DNA from: Baffinella frigidus
Lineage: Eukaryota; Cryptophyceae; Cryptomonadales; Baffinellaceae
Assembly: GCA_026770585.1 (NCBI GenBank)
Contig: MU646853.1
Coordinates: 177,946-192,171, forward strand
Direction of reading: 5' to 3'
DNA: 14,226 nucleotides
The notes under the pieces were generated by a model that saw only the letters and a program-made list of their open reading frames with translations, ran no database searches and was not told the origin of the DNA. Made by a program: the position numbers and the translations under genes. Positions 6,612 to 13,081 of the stretch are shown in pieces. Position 1 is the first letter of the stretch. Each line of letters starts with the position of its first letter.

Positions 6612-6720
6612 GTACCTCGCTCATAAGAAACCGCCCCCCCCCTTAGGACCACCATAGGGCCCTAGGCATAGGCCTACTGTAGGGTCCTAGGAGAGGGCGA
6701 TTTCTTATGAGCGAGGCACC
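6612..6720. mobile_element. Family A hairpin element (A2)
   Basis: GTACCTCGCTCATAAGAAAC on the left and TTTCTTATGAGCGAGGCAC on the right, with the standard core GACCACCATAGGGCCCTAGG and CTACTGTAGGGTCCTAGG. A second right half follows directly at 6725-6773. Confidence 0.7.
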
Positions 6721-6724
6721 CCTG

Positions 6725-6773
6725 TACTGTAGGGTCCTAGGGGGCGTTGGTTTCTGATGAGCGAGGTACCCCT
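6725..6773 (+). mobile_element. Family A, tandem extra right half
   Basis: ACTGTAGGGTCCTAGGGGGC then TTTCTGATGAGCGAGGTACC repeats the right half of the preceding A2 copy. The TTTCTGATGAG variant is the same as in the solo right half at 7172-7230, so those two may share a recent source. Confidence 0.6.
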
Positions 6774-7152
6774 GTATCGCACCCCCCCTCCGGCGGTGCG
6801 ACCAGGCTCGGCCCGGGAGGAAATCGAAAGGCACGCTACATGTAGGGAGGTGGTAGGAGGTGGAGTTAGAAGAATCCATCCGGAAAATGCTCGTATGAGC
6901 GGCCGACACGGGGTACAGTAAGTGGCACAATGCGTCGAGCATGTGCGGCGCTGACGCTGGTTGTTTGGCAATCAATTATCAATCTCTCTGTAGGGAAGTT
7001 CAGTAGCAGGGATCGGCCTGCTCTAGGGCCCTACACTTTCCGAGGCCATTACTCTTCAAGAGTGAGGTGGGCTGTGGCCTTCGACGTGAGTGTAAATAAA
7101 AGCACCAAAGCACCAAACGGCGACTTCTGGCAACTGGGCGACCACGCTCTCA
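6774..7152. other. No supportable gene
   Basis: A plus-strand frame (6930-7187) of 85 codons starts with a hydrophobic stretch but runs into the family A fragment at its end and has no recognisable domain, so I leave it uncalled. The GGCGGTGCGACCAGGCTC block (6793-6810) has a near copy at 7391-7407. Confidence 0.4.
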
Positions 7153-7171
7153 TCGCACTCGAGTGGATCGG

Positions 7172-7230
7172 CATAGGCCTACTGTAGGGTCCTAGGGGGC
7201 GGCGGTTTCTGATGAGCGAGGTACCCCTGT
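7172..7230 (+). mobile_element. Family A, solo right half
   Basis: GGCATAGGCCTACTGTAGGG to GATGAGCGAGGTACCCCTGT without a left arm. It is preceded by TCGCACTCGAGTGGATCG (7153-7170), a block that recurs at 7610-7627 in another context. Confidence 0.6.
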
Positions 7231-7231
7231 T

Positions 7232-7307
7232 CTGGGGATATTACCCCATGTAGGATCCCGGAGTGACTTTACACAGGTTGGGATCCTACATGGGGTAATA
7301 TCCCCAG
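7232..7307. repeat. Perfect 28-bp stem hairpin
   Basis: 7232-7259 (CTGGGGATATTACCCCATGT plus eight bases) is the exact complement of 7280-7307 across a 20-base loop. The half-palindrome GGGGATATTACCCC gives an alternative fold within each arm. It directly abuts the solo family A half at its left. Confidence 0.85.
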
Positions 7308-7432
7308 ACTCCCCCTGACGAGGCTATGGGGGGTGATTGGATGATCCTATTGGGGTAGTAGCCCCAGACCTCTATCGCCCCCCCCCCACGGCGGCGCAAC
7401 CAGGCTCTGATCTCGACTTGAAGTGATGCTCT

Positions 7433-7611
7433 GATCTTATCTCCGATATCGAATAAAAATGTTCACTTTCTGCCACGTCTAAAGTTGATTACCACCCTGA
7501 AAATAAACAACTTTGGCGTGTCAAATCAAAAGTGGTTATAATTTCAAGTCGATAATCAACTTTAGAGGAGGCAGAAAATGAATATTTTTATTCGATATCG
7601 GAGATAAGATC
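7433..7611. mobile_element. Large AT-rich foldback (179 bp)
   Basis: Outer arms of 28 bp are perfect (7433-7460 with 7584-7611; GATCTTATCTCCGATATCGA start). Inner arms TCTAAAGTTGATTA (7478-7491) and TAATCAACTTTAGA (7553-7566) are also perfect, with less exact pairing between. The AT-rich interior contrasts with the GC-rich surroundings, which suggests an inserted element. Confidence 0.75.
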
Positions 7612-7703
7612 GCACTCGAGTGGATCGTGTTTTGGCCGCGGCGGCCTGCCGGTCGAGACCCCTCTTGCCACTTCCACCGCGATCAATACCTGCAAGACGG
7701 TCC

Positions 7704-7834
7704 ATCCCTTAAGTGGCCAGGCGGTCAAATTTATCCCTTAAGTGGCCAGGCGGTCAAATTTGACCACACAGAGGTCATAGGAGGTCCTAGGGCCCTACGG
7801 TAGGGCGTATGAGCCTACCGGCCACTTAAGGGAT
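7704..7834. mobile_element. Family H element with duplicated left end
   Basis: The left end ATCCCTTAAGTGGCC pairs perfectly with 7820-7834. The first 29 bp are tandemly duplicated without change (7704-7732, 7733-7761). The interior has GGTCCTAGGGCCCTACGGTA, shared with 10288-10307. Confidence 0.65.
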
Positions 7835-8073
7835 AGCTCATGTTTCCGAGGTGGTCTCGGTTCCTTAAGGCTCATGGACGATTGTATCCCTCAACTCAAG
7901 GCTAAAGGGCCTATCTAGGACTTGTATTGAGCGTAATAAAGAAGAAGAAGAAGGATGCGGGGGGTTACTCGCGAATACGAACGCGCACTGACTCAGGTCG
8001 CTACGGAACAGGGGTAAGCCTTGATTGTAAGCCTTGATTGTATGCCTGCAGTAGCATATCCACCCTTGCCTCA
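7835..8073. other. No gene; short tandem repeats
   Basis: Contains a small GAAGAAGAAG tract near 7942-7954 and a 13-bp duplication AAGCCTTGATTGT near 8016-8041. No frame is convincing. Confidence 0.4.
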
Positions 8074-8135
8074 AGCTTTGGAAGCCTAAGATAGCTTTGG
8101 AAGCCTAAGATAGCAAGCTTTGGAAGCCTAAGATA
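8074..8135 (+). repeat. Three 19-bp repeats AGCTTTGGAAGCCTAAGAT
   Basis: Identical units at 8074-8092, 8093-8111 and 8117-8135; the last is set off by five bases. The unit contains a near-palindromic CTTTGGAAGCCTAAG. Confidence 0.85.
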
Positions 8136-8167
8136 GCGGGACAGATTCTGTCGTGTTCCGAAATTAC

Positions 8168-8353
8168 AGTGGACCTACCCTAACACATACCCGTCGGGGC
8201 CGGACTGATTGCGTATGTGTGGAGGGTAGGTATGCGTTATGGTGTCCACCCTTCAGGCATACTTCCTTGCAGGGGGAAATCGGGGGCCGGCCGAAGGAGT
8301 ATGTGTGGAGGGTAAGTATGTGTTACGGTAGCCTGTGTTAGGGTAGGTGGACT
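8168..8353. repeat. Foldback with internal direct repeats
   Basis: ACCTACCCTAACACA near the left edge (8173-8187) pairs with TGTGTTAGGGTAGGT near the right (8334-8348). Inside, GTATGTGTGGAGGGTA occurs at about 8213 and 8300. The A4 hairpin begins directly at the right edge. Confidence 0.6.
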
Positions 8354-8462
8354 GTACCCCGCTCATAAGACCCCCCCCCCCCCCTAGGACCACCACCATA
8401 GGGCCCTTGACATGGTCCTACTGTAGGGTCCTAGTGGGAGGCTGTTTCTTATGAGCGAGGCA
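8354..8462. mobile_element. Family A hairpin element (A4)
   Basis: Arms GTACCCCGCTCATAAGA and TCTTATGAGCGAGGCAC. The left stem is followed by a run of 14 C. The standard CCTAGGACCACC and CTACTGTAGGGTCCTAG core is present. Confidence 0.65.
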
Positions 8463-8512
8463 CCCCTGTACTCGCGAATACGTACTCGCACCGTCCTAGG
8501 GTGCTACGGTGC

Positions 8513-8616
8513 AGGGGTACCTCGCTCGTAAGAAAGCGCCTCCTCCTAGGACTCTACAGTAGGGCCCTATGGTGGTCCCTAGGGGGGGTGCGCTTTCTTA
8601 TGAGCGAGGTACCCCT
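8513..8616. mobile_element. Family A hairpin element (A5), best-matched arms
   Basis: The 27-bp arms 8513-8539 and 8590-8616 match at 26 of 27 positions, the best pairing of any full copy here. The centre carries CTACAGTAGGGCCCTATGG. Confidence 0.75.
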
Positions 8617-8685
8617 GTAGGGCTAGTCCTAGGAGCATAGGACCACCCTATGGGGGTGTGTGTGTGCTGAATTACGAGTAACCCC

Positions 8686-8771
8686 TTTAGGTCCTTGAGG
8701 TTCTTTGAATTCCCACCATAGGCGGACACCGGAACTGGTTCTGCAGAAAGGCCATGCTTCCTTTCGGATCA
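8686..8771 (+). repeat. ~86-bp dispersed repeat, copy 2
   Basis: Second copy of the 5907-5993 sequence in the same orientation, about 2.8 kb downstream. In both cases it lies beside family A hairpins or their fragments. Confidence 0.75.
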
Positions 8772-8897
8772 CACCAGCCCCCCCCCGGTGCAGAGGATCG
8801 CGGCAGAAACCGGCCTGTACGGGGTTGTGAGCTTTCCGATGTGTTCACCGCATCTGCATCAATCTTTCCGAAGAGTTCACCGCGTCTGTGTCGACAC

Positions 8898-9052
8898 CTA
8901 GCGCTGTCCCAATAAATTTGGGCTCGTCATTATTTCACCTCCCCCGAAATTTTACAGGTGAATTTTGACCCCCCCCCCATGAAATCCACCTTTGAAATTG
9001 GGGGGGGGGGGCGAAATAATGGCAGGCCCGAATCCAAGTGGGACAGAGCTAG
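8898..9052. mobile_element. Imperfect foldback element (~155 bp)
   Basis: CTAGCGCTGTCCC (8898-8910) pairs with GGGACAGAGCTAG (9040-9052) with one mismatch, and pairing continues through GGGCTCGTCATTATTTC against GAAATAATGGCAGGCCC. The two poly-C/G runs (about 8970 and 9001) face each other near the apex. Confidence 0.55.
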
Positions 9053-9128
9053 AACACGTGTAAAGCATCAACAAGCTGCGAGGTGGCTGTGGAATCTGAA
9101 CTGAACCGGGCGGGGTTGGTCCAGGGGT

Positions 9129-9299
9129 ACCACGCCAGGTCACAAGTTCCTTTTTCACACACACTCGTTCGCGCTAAAAGTGTTTAGATGGCTTATTGTG
9201 GTACAGATTTTTAAAATCCGGACGTGCTCCGCCTACAAAGAGCTCCATTTCCCATCACTTTTGGCGTGTTTCCTGGGTAGTGTCAACTTTACTCGAACA
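9129..9299 (+). repeat. Family G long direct repeat, copy 1
   Basis: Shares ACCACGCCAGG, ACACTCGTTCGCGCTAAAAG, GATGGCTTAT, AAAGAGCTCCA and CCCATCACTTTTGGCGTGTT with 10564-10726 in the same order. GCGCTAAAAGTG and CACTTTTGGCGT are roughly inverted. It is followed ten bases on by a solo TTACTACAC (9310-9318). Confidence 0.7.
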
Positions 9300-9351
9300 A
9301 ATCATCATTTTACTACACGATCTTGAAAATTGAACGTCTGCCCTGGCGCGG

Positions 9352-9459
9352 CCTCGCTCATAAGAAAGCACCACCCCCCTAGGACCACCATAGGGCCCTA
9401 GGCATAGCCCTACTGTAGGGTCCTAGGGGGTGGCTGTTTCTTATGAGCGAGGTACCCCT
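9352..9459. mobile_element. Family A hairpin element (A6)
   Basis: CCTCGCTCATAAGAAAGCAC and TTTCTTATGAGCGAGGTACC flank the standard core, with CCTAGGACCACCATAGGGCC nearly identical to that of A2. It is isolated by about 740 bp from the nearest other copy. Confidence 0.7.
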
Positions 9460-9512
9460 GTACCAGGACGACGACTGAACCGGGCAGGATCACACTGGGC
9501 AAACAAAACTAT

Positions 9513-9673
9513 CCACACAGCGGACTTCGAAAAGTTTTTGAATAAATCCTAAGCGACAAGACCTAGGACCCTACGGTAGGCAACCCGTAGGGACATAGGG
9601 GGGTTCCTACAGATATGGTAACGGAAACTCGGGCATTTCCTGCCCGAACATCCCTTCGTAGCCCGCTGTGTGG
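9513..9673 (-). mobile_element. Family B element (copy B2), 161 bp
   Basis: Reverse-oriented relative of 11004-11164 with identical overall length. The ends are CCACACAGCGGAC and CCCGCTGTGTGG; the CCTACGGTAGG core is at 9569-9579. The interior includes a GGCA/TGCC hairpin near 9629-9647. No matching target duplication is visible at the flanks. Confidence 0.7.
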
Positions 9674-9764
9674 TCAGCCAGCCGTTGACCACCGAATCAG
9701 CCAAGTCTCGGGGTGAGAGAGGTCCCGCTCGGCTGGATTCGGAAGCGGAATTTTGTGATCTTAT

Positions 9765-9913
9765 GCCACCAACCCTCATAGCCTGAGCAAATCGTCGATT
9801 TGAGGTTACGTATTTCCCTTGGAGGCCGCCGGATTCCGGCGTCCGTGGAGCCATTTGCCTTGAAATGGAAAATCGAGAACCATCGATCTGCTCAGCGTGT
9901 GAGGGTTGGTGGC
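9765..9913. mobile_element. Family D inverted-repeat element (copy D2)
   Basis: The ends are GCCACCAACCCTCA (9765-9778) and its inverted complement TGAGGGTTGGTGGC (9900-9913), the same terminal motif as the copy at 3000-3216. Weaker pairing continues inward, with AAATCGTCGATTT near 9788 on one side and AAAATCGAGAACCATCGAT near 9869 on the other. The interior is otherwise unlike the first copy. Confidence 0.55.
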
Positions 9914-9939
9914 GGGTATCCCATAAATGTCATCAAGGG

Positions 9940-10120
9940 CCACACGAGAGTGCTTTAGGGGCCTATTTAATAGCGAGTTGTAACATTTGTGTAGTAACTT
10001 TCGTGAGATTGGTCACGTAACGCTGCGAAATTAGCACAGTCACGAGGTTGGAATACCCTATCCTGGTACAAATGTTTACAACCCCACAAGTAAATAGGTT
10101 CCTCCTGCATTCTCGAGTGG
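9940..10120 (-). mobile_element. Family C element, second copy in opposite orientation (181 bp)
   Basis: Reverse-oriented relative of 1756-1945. Both ends, the internal GGTCACGTAACG and CAGTCACGAGGTTGGAA segments, CAGGATAGG-type and GTACAAATGTTTACAACCCC stretches and the TTACTACAC nonamer (9989-9997, inverted) recur in the mirror-image order. No matching flanking target duplication is seen. Confidence 0.65.
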
Positions 10121-10161
10121 CCGGACCGCTCTCGAGCGGGCACATAACAATTTAAAACCCC

Positions 10162-10180
10162 GAGGCCAGAATCTGGCCTC
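10162..10180. repeat. Short perfect hairpin
   Basis: GAGGCCAGA, one central A, then TCTGGCCTC. It resembles the hairpin at 857-875 and likewise lies a few tens of bases from a family C end. Confidence 0.6.
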
Positions 10181-10261
10181 AGGTTCAGGTGAAAATGTTC
10201 ACACCCTTTCAAGTTGTGCCCGTCCCGTGGGGAGGGAGCGTGCCAGCGCAGTGAGGTGCAA

Positions 10262-10340
10262 AATTGACCGCCAAGAGGTCCCAGGCAGGTCCTAGGGCCC
10301 TACGGTAGGGCGTATGGGCCTACTCGCCACTTAAGGGATA
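10262..10340 (+). mobile_element. Family H element, copy lacking the left end
   Basis: TTGACC, AAGAGGTC, GGTCCTAGGGCCCTACGGTA and GCCACTTAAGGGATA follow the same order as 7758-7835. It lies between two copies of GGGAGCGTGCCAGCGCAGTG (10227-10246 and 10362-10381), a direct repeat that may bracket an insertion. Confidence 0.55.
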
Positions 10341-10433
10341 CAATAAATTTCATCGAGGGAGGGAGCGTGCCAGCGCAGTGAGGTGCAGGAGGGAGGGCGT
10401 CATGTCCGGAGCCTCAGCATCTGCCCACCCAAC

Positions 10434-10501
10434 AAATTTACTACACGTCTGTCACGTCCAGCCCTTATTATTACTAGTATGATCAAACGTGTAGTAAATT
10501 T
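10434..10501 (+). mobile_element. Family E foldback, copy E5
   Basis: Perfect 15-bp arms AAATTTACTACACGT (10434-10448) and ACGTGTAGTAAATTT (10487-10501) enclose a loop with TTATTATTACTAGTATGATC, recognisably the E2-type loop. Weak pairing continues outward to the CGGAG (10408) and CTCCG (10517) blocks. Confidence 0.6.
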
Positions 10502-10563
10502 CGTGCATTCGGGGGACTCCGAACCATTTAAATGAAATACCTGACCGGTGAGATCACACCCGG

Positions 10564-10726
10564 GACCACGCCAGGGCATCAGTGCGATTTTCATACACAC
10601 TCGTTCGCGCTAAAAGTGAATAGATGGCTTATCCAGGTACAGAGTTTTTGAAATCCGGCGGCAAAGAGCTCCAATTCCCATCACTTTTGGCGTGTTTCCC
10701 GGGTAGAATCAATTTTACTCGAACAT
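10564..10726 (+). repeat. Family G long direct repeat, copy 2
   Basis: Same order of blocks as 9129-9299. The middle of copy 1 has a short extra stretch (GTGCTCCGCCTA). The frame over this copy (10624-10815) is not conserved in copy 1, so it is not a gene. Confidence 0.7.
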
Positions 10727-10846
10727 CGTCTAGTGAAATGAAATTTCAACTTATGACTTGGCATGGCGACCCCACGGTTGAGGGCTGCCACTGTACCAAA
10801 CCGGGCCCGTATTAAGGCTCACAGACCGTTGGACCACTCCACTGCG

Positions 10847-10980
10847 AATCCGGATTTTTTGTAAAAGTCAATTCACCCACAAGATCTGTCAACTTAGAAA
10901 CGAGGTACCCGTAATGGGTACTTCTTTACTACACATTCGCAGGTGAGTTGACTAATACAAAAACTCCGCCCTGGCAGTGC
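10847..10980 (+). repeat. Family F right-half copy
   Basis: Matches 13083-13215 through GTAAAAGTCAATTCACCCAC, CTGTCAACTTAGAAACGAGG, GGGTACTTC and AGTTGACTAATACAAAAACT to CCCTGGCAGTGCACT. Where the other copy has the palindrome CGAAAATCGATTTTCG, this one has TTACTACACATTCGC. No left end was found. Confidence 0.75.
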
Positions 10981-11003
10981 ACTCATTTCCAGGCTTGAGA
11001 GTA

Positions 11004-11164
11004 CCACACAGCAGGCTACGAAGGGATGTTCGGGCACTCAGTGCCCGAGTTTCCGTTACCTTATCCGTAGGAACCCCCCTACGCCCCTACAGGTTGCCTA
11101 CCGTAGGGTCTTAGGTCTAGTCGCTCAGGGGTTATTCAAAATCCCTCCGAAGTCCGCTGTGTGG
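11004..11164 (+). mobile_element. Family B element (copy B3), intact 161 bp
   Basis: Ends CCACACAGC and GCTGTGTGG, flanked by TA on each side (possible TA duplication, not supported by the other copies). The order inside is a TCGGGCACTCAGTGCCCGA hairpin, TTTCCGTTACCTTATCCGTA, a C-rich/TACCGTAGG hairpin and a right half ending in AAGTCCGCTGTGTGG. It is too short to encode anything. Confidence 0.75.
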
Positions 11165-11347
11165 TAACGAAGAAGCAGGGAACAAGATGCTGCCCCCCTC
11201 AGAGACTCTCCTTCCACTCGAGGCTAGAAATGGGACTATTTTAAATGTGGGGTTGTTAAATTTAGTACCAGTCACGGGCAGGCTTGGTCACGCATCTGTC
11301 AGATTTCTGTCAGATACGTGACCCTCTTGAGCATGTACTTGAAATGT

Positions 11348-11430
11348 GCCATGCGGTGTGTACTTGAGATGTGCCTGTGCCTGCCATGCGGTTTATACCA
11401 CATTCATAGGCGAACGTCCTGAAAACCGGG
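11348..11430. other. Short dispersed repeats flanking the K palindromes
   Basis: CCATGCGGTGTGTACTTGAG, then CCATGCGGTTTATAC (from about 11384), and later GCATGCGGTGTATACTTGG (from about 11557) are related blocks that bracket the first K palindrome. No gene is seen. Confidence 0.5.
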
Positions 11431-11432
11431 TA

Positions 11433-11543
11433 GTTACGCCTGCGGCATTGCCTACGGTAGGCCGTAGTGGACTAGGGGGGTCCTACGAAACATTAGGTCC
11501 TAGGAGTCCTACGGCCTACCGTAGGCAATACCGTAGGCCTAAC
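11433..11543. repeat. Family K palindrome 1
   Basis: Arms of 35 bp (11433-11467 and 11509-11543) with three mismatches, containing GCCTACGGTAGGCCGTAG. Each arm also holds the smaller palindrome CCTACGGTAGG. Confidence 0.75.
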
Positions 11544-11597
11544 CACGTGCCTGGCATGCGGTGTATACTTGGATGTACATGCACATGTGATGGGGTA

Positions 11598-11693
11598 GTT
11601 AGGCCTACGGTATTACCTACGGTAGGCCGTAGGGCTTTTCGTAGGAGCCCCCCTAGGCCCCTACGGCCTACCGTAGTCAATACCGTAGGCTTA
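11598..11693. repeat. Family K palindrome 2
   Basis: Arms 11598-11632 and about 11661-11693 with the same sequence as K1. The spacer carries CCCCCCTAGG as in families A and B. Confidence 0.75.
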
Positions 11694-12018
11694 TGTGCAT
11701 CCACATTCACATCCACATCCACAGCAAGTACACACCACATGGCAGAGCGGGAGGGGGGTGGTGGAAACTCACCGAGGGCGCGGTGCAGGAACATGCCCGT
11801 AGAGCAGAGAGGCGCATGGCAGAGCGGGAGGGGGTGGTGCGTGCCTCGCTGGCGGGAGGCGGGAGGTTCCTAGGGGGGTCCTACCGTAGGGTCCTACGGA
11901 ATGAATATCCGAGGCTCCCAGGCCCGAAATAAGGCCCGAAATAACCAGTTTCAGGTTGCTGGTGGGAGGGGGTGGGCACTCACTGAGGGGGCGGTGTGCA
12001 CAGTGCAGAACGATGTAC

Positions 12019-12067
12019 ACCCTGAACCCTAAACCCTAGACCCTAGACCCTAAACCCTAAACCCTGA
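12019..12067 (-). repeat. Interstitial telomeric array ITS2 (seven heptamers)
   Basis: Exactly seven heptamers in register: ACCCTGA, ACCCTAA, ACCCTAG, ACCCTAG, ACCCTAA, ACCCTAA, ACCCTGA. Three are canonical plant-type CCCTAAA. The flanking 35 bp (11985-12019) recurs without any telomeric insert at 12179-12213, so both an occupied and an empty site are present. Confidence 0.9.
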
Positions 12068-12100
12068 ATGCAGTGTACAATGCAAGCCCACACCGATCCC

Positions 12101-12141
12101 TTGAGCCAGACTTTGAGCCAGACTTTGAGCCAGACTTTGAG
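12101..12141 (+). repeat. 12-bp tandem repeat TTGAGCCAGACT, 3.4 copies
   Basis: Perfect units at 12101, 12113 and 12125 plus TTGAG. Confidence 0.9.
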
Positions 12142-12390
12142 GGCGCCATTGCTGGAGGGGGGGGGGTGGGAACTGACTGAGGGGGCGGTGTGCACAGTGC
12201 AGAACGATGTACAATCAGTGTACGGCGTGCATAGTACACTACACGGTGGGAGCTCACCGAGGGGGCGGTGCAGGAAGATGCCCGCGGAGCAGAGCAGCGC
12301 AGCATGGCAGAGCGGGAGGGGGCGGTGGGAACTCACTGATGAGGCGGTGCAGGAACATGCCCGCGGAGCAGAGAGGCGCAGCGCCCCCCC

Positions 12391-12420
12391 CGGCGACGCA
12401 CGCGAGCACCACTGCCCTGC
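12391..12420 (+). repeat. 30-bp dispersed repeat, copy 1
   Basis: CGGCGACGCACGCGAGCACC plus ACTGCCCTGC; near copies at 12651-12680 and 13052-13081. The first two are preceded by a run of C. Confidence 0.8.
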
Positions 12421-12650
12421 TAGCCAGAAGATGTTGTATGAGTCAACTTTGAAAAAGAACGGAGAGAGGTGTAGTAAAAAGGACGCCACTGTAGCGTCCG
12501 GGATTCTAAAGTAGACAGTTTCATCTCGGAAGATAACCGAATCAGTTCTTTTTCAATAGGAGGTTGAATAGGAGAAATTAGTCGTGGCATAGTAGATTTA
12601 ATTAGGCGTCCTAAGTAACTGAAAACGCCAATTAGGGAACTGCCCCCCCC
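12421..12650. other. No gene; one solo TTACTACAC and a small hairpin
   Basis: GTGTAGTAA at 12469-12477 has no mate arm. GGACGC and GCGTCC (12481-12499) form a short hairpin just after it. No other structure was noticed. Confidence 0.4.
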
Positions 12651-12680
12651 CGGCGACGCACGCGACTACCACTGCCCTGC
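12651..12680 (+). repeat. 30-bp dispersed repeat, copy 2
   Basis: Differs from copy 1 at two positions (CGCGACTACC in place of CGCGAGCACC). Confidence 0.8.
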
Positions 12681-12806
12681 CAGCCGAACGCTAAAGTCAA
12701 TCCCTCCGTAAGTCAATCCCTCGCTGAAGTCAATCCCCATAGAAATTTGCCAACTTCAGACGAAAAAAAACACTTGATGCGGGATATGCCAGGGCGGAGT
12801 TTTTGC

Positions 12807-12878
12807 ATTAGTCAACTCAAGGCGATTAGTCAACTCAAGGAGATTAGCCAACTCAAGGCTATTAGTCAACTCAAGGCG
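12807..12878 (+). repeat. 18-bp tandem repeat ATTAGTCAACTCAAGGCG x4
   Basis: Units at 12807, 12825, 12843 and 12861 with one to two changes each. A fifth unit at 13031-13048 lies beyond the E6 insertion, which shows that the array existed before E6 landed or was extended around it. Confidence 0.85.
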
Positions 12879-12888
12879 ATTTCATGAG

Positions 12889-13022
12889 GAAACACTTTTA
12901 ATTTACAAACTTGGTTTCAATCAAAATTACTACACATTTGCTTTAATAATAAATCTTTGCTAATAAAGATCGTTACGTGAAGTAAATTTCATTGAGCCAA
13001 GTATGTAAATTAAAAGTGTTTC
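12889..13022 (+). mobile_element. Family E foldback, copy E6, nested in family F
   Basis: Arms of about 46 bp run from GAAACACTTTTAATTTAC inward to TTACTACAC (12927-12935), with the right-hand version GTGAAGTAA at 12977-12985. It interrupts an 18-bp tandem repeat: four units lie to the left and one to the right. ATGAG at 12884-12888 and 13026-13030 may be a short target duplication. Confidence 0.65.
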
Positions 13023-13051
13023 GGTATGAGATTAGTCAACTCAAGGCCCCT

Positions 13052-13081
13052 AGGCGACGCACGCAACCACCACTGCCCTGC
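13052..13081 (+). repeat. 30-bp dispersed repeat, copy 3
   Basis: AGGCGACGCACGCAACCACC then ACTGCCCTGC. It lies inside the family F element, to the right of E6. Confidence 0.75.

Larger units (their letters stand above)
11738..12383 (+). repeat. Degenerate ~77-bp tandem array
   Basis: Repeating order is CATGGCAGAGCGGGAGGGGG, GTGGGAACTCACTGAG, GGGGCGGTGCAGGAACATGC and CCGCGGAGCAGAGAGGCGCA. The best units are 11738-11815, 12243-12302 and 12303-12382; two others (about 11960-12018 and 12165-12213) switch to GTGTGCACAGTGCAGAACGA. Overlapping open frames here are a by-product of the repeat. Confidence 0.7.

Noticed and set aside
6643-6975. Minus-strand frames containing GTSLIRN-type peptides
   Set aside because: They are translations of family A hairpin arms and recur wherever the arm occurs.
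6930-7187. 85-codon frame with a hydrophobic N-terminus
   Set aside because: No domain, and its end is inside a family A fragment; could be chance.
11346-11873. 175-codon plus-strand frame
   Set aside because: Passes through both K palindromes and the start of the 77-bp tandem array; no protein character.
11433-12420. Possible CRISPR-like or regularly spaced repeats
   Set aside because: Unit lengths and spacers are irregular, units are palindromic elements or tandem copies without unique spacers, and the sequence looks eukaryotic.
12043-12514. 148-codon frames on both strands
   Set aside because: Both are open through tandem repeats, with one reading the 12-bp repeat as a tetrapeptide array; composition artefact.
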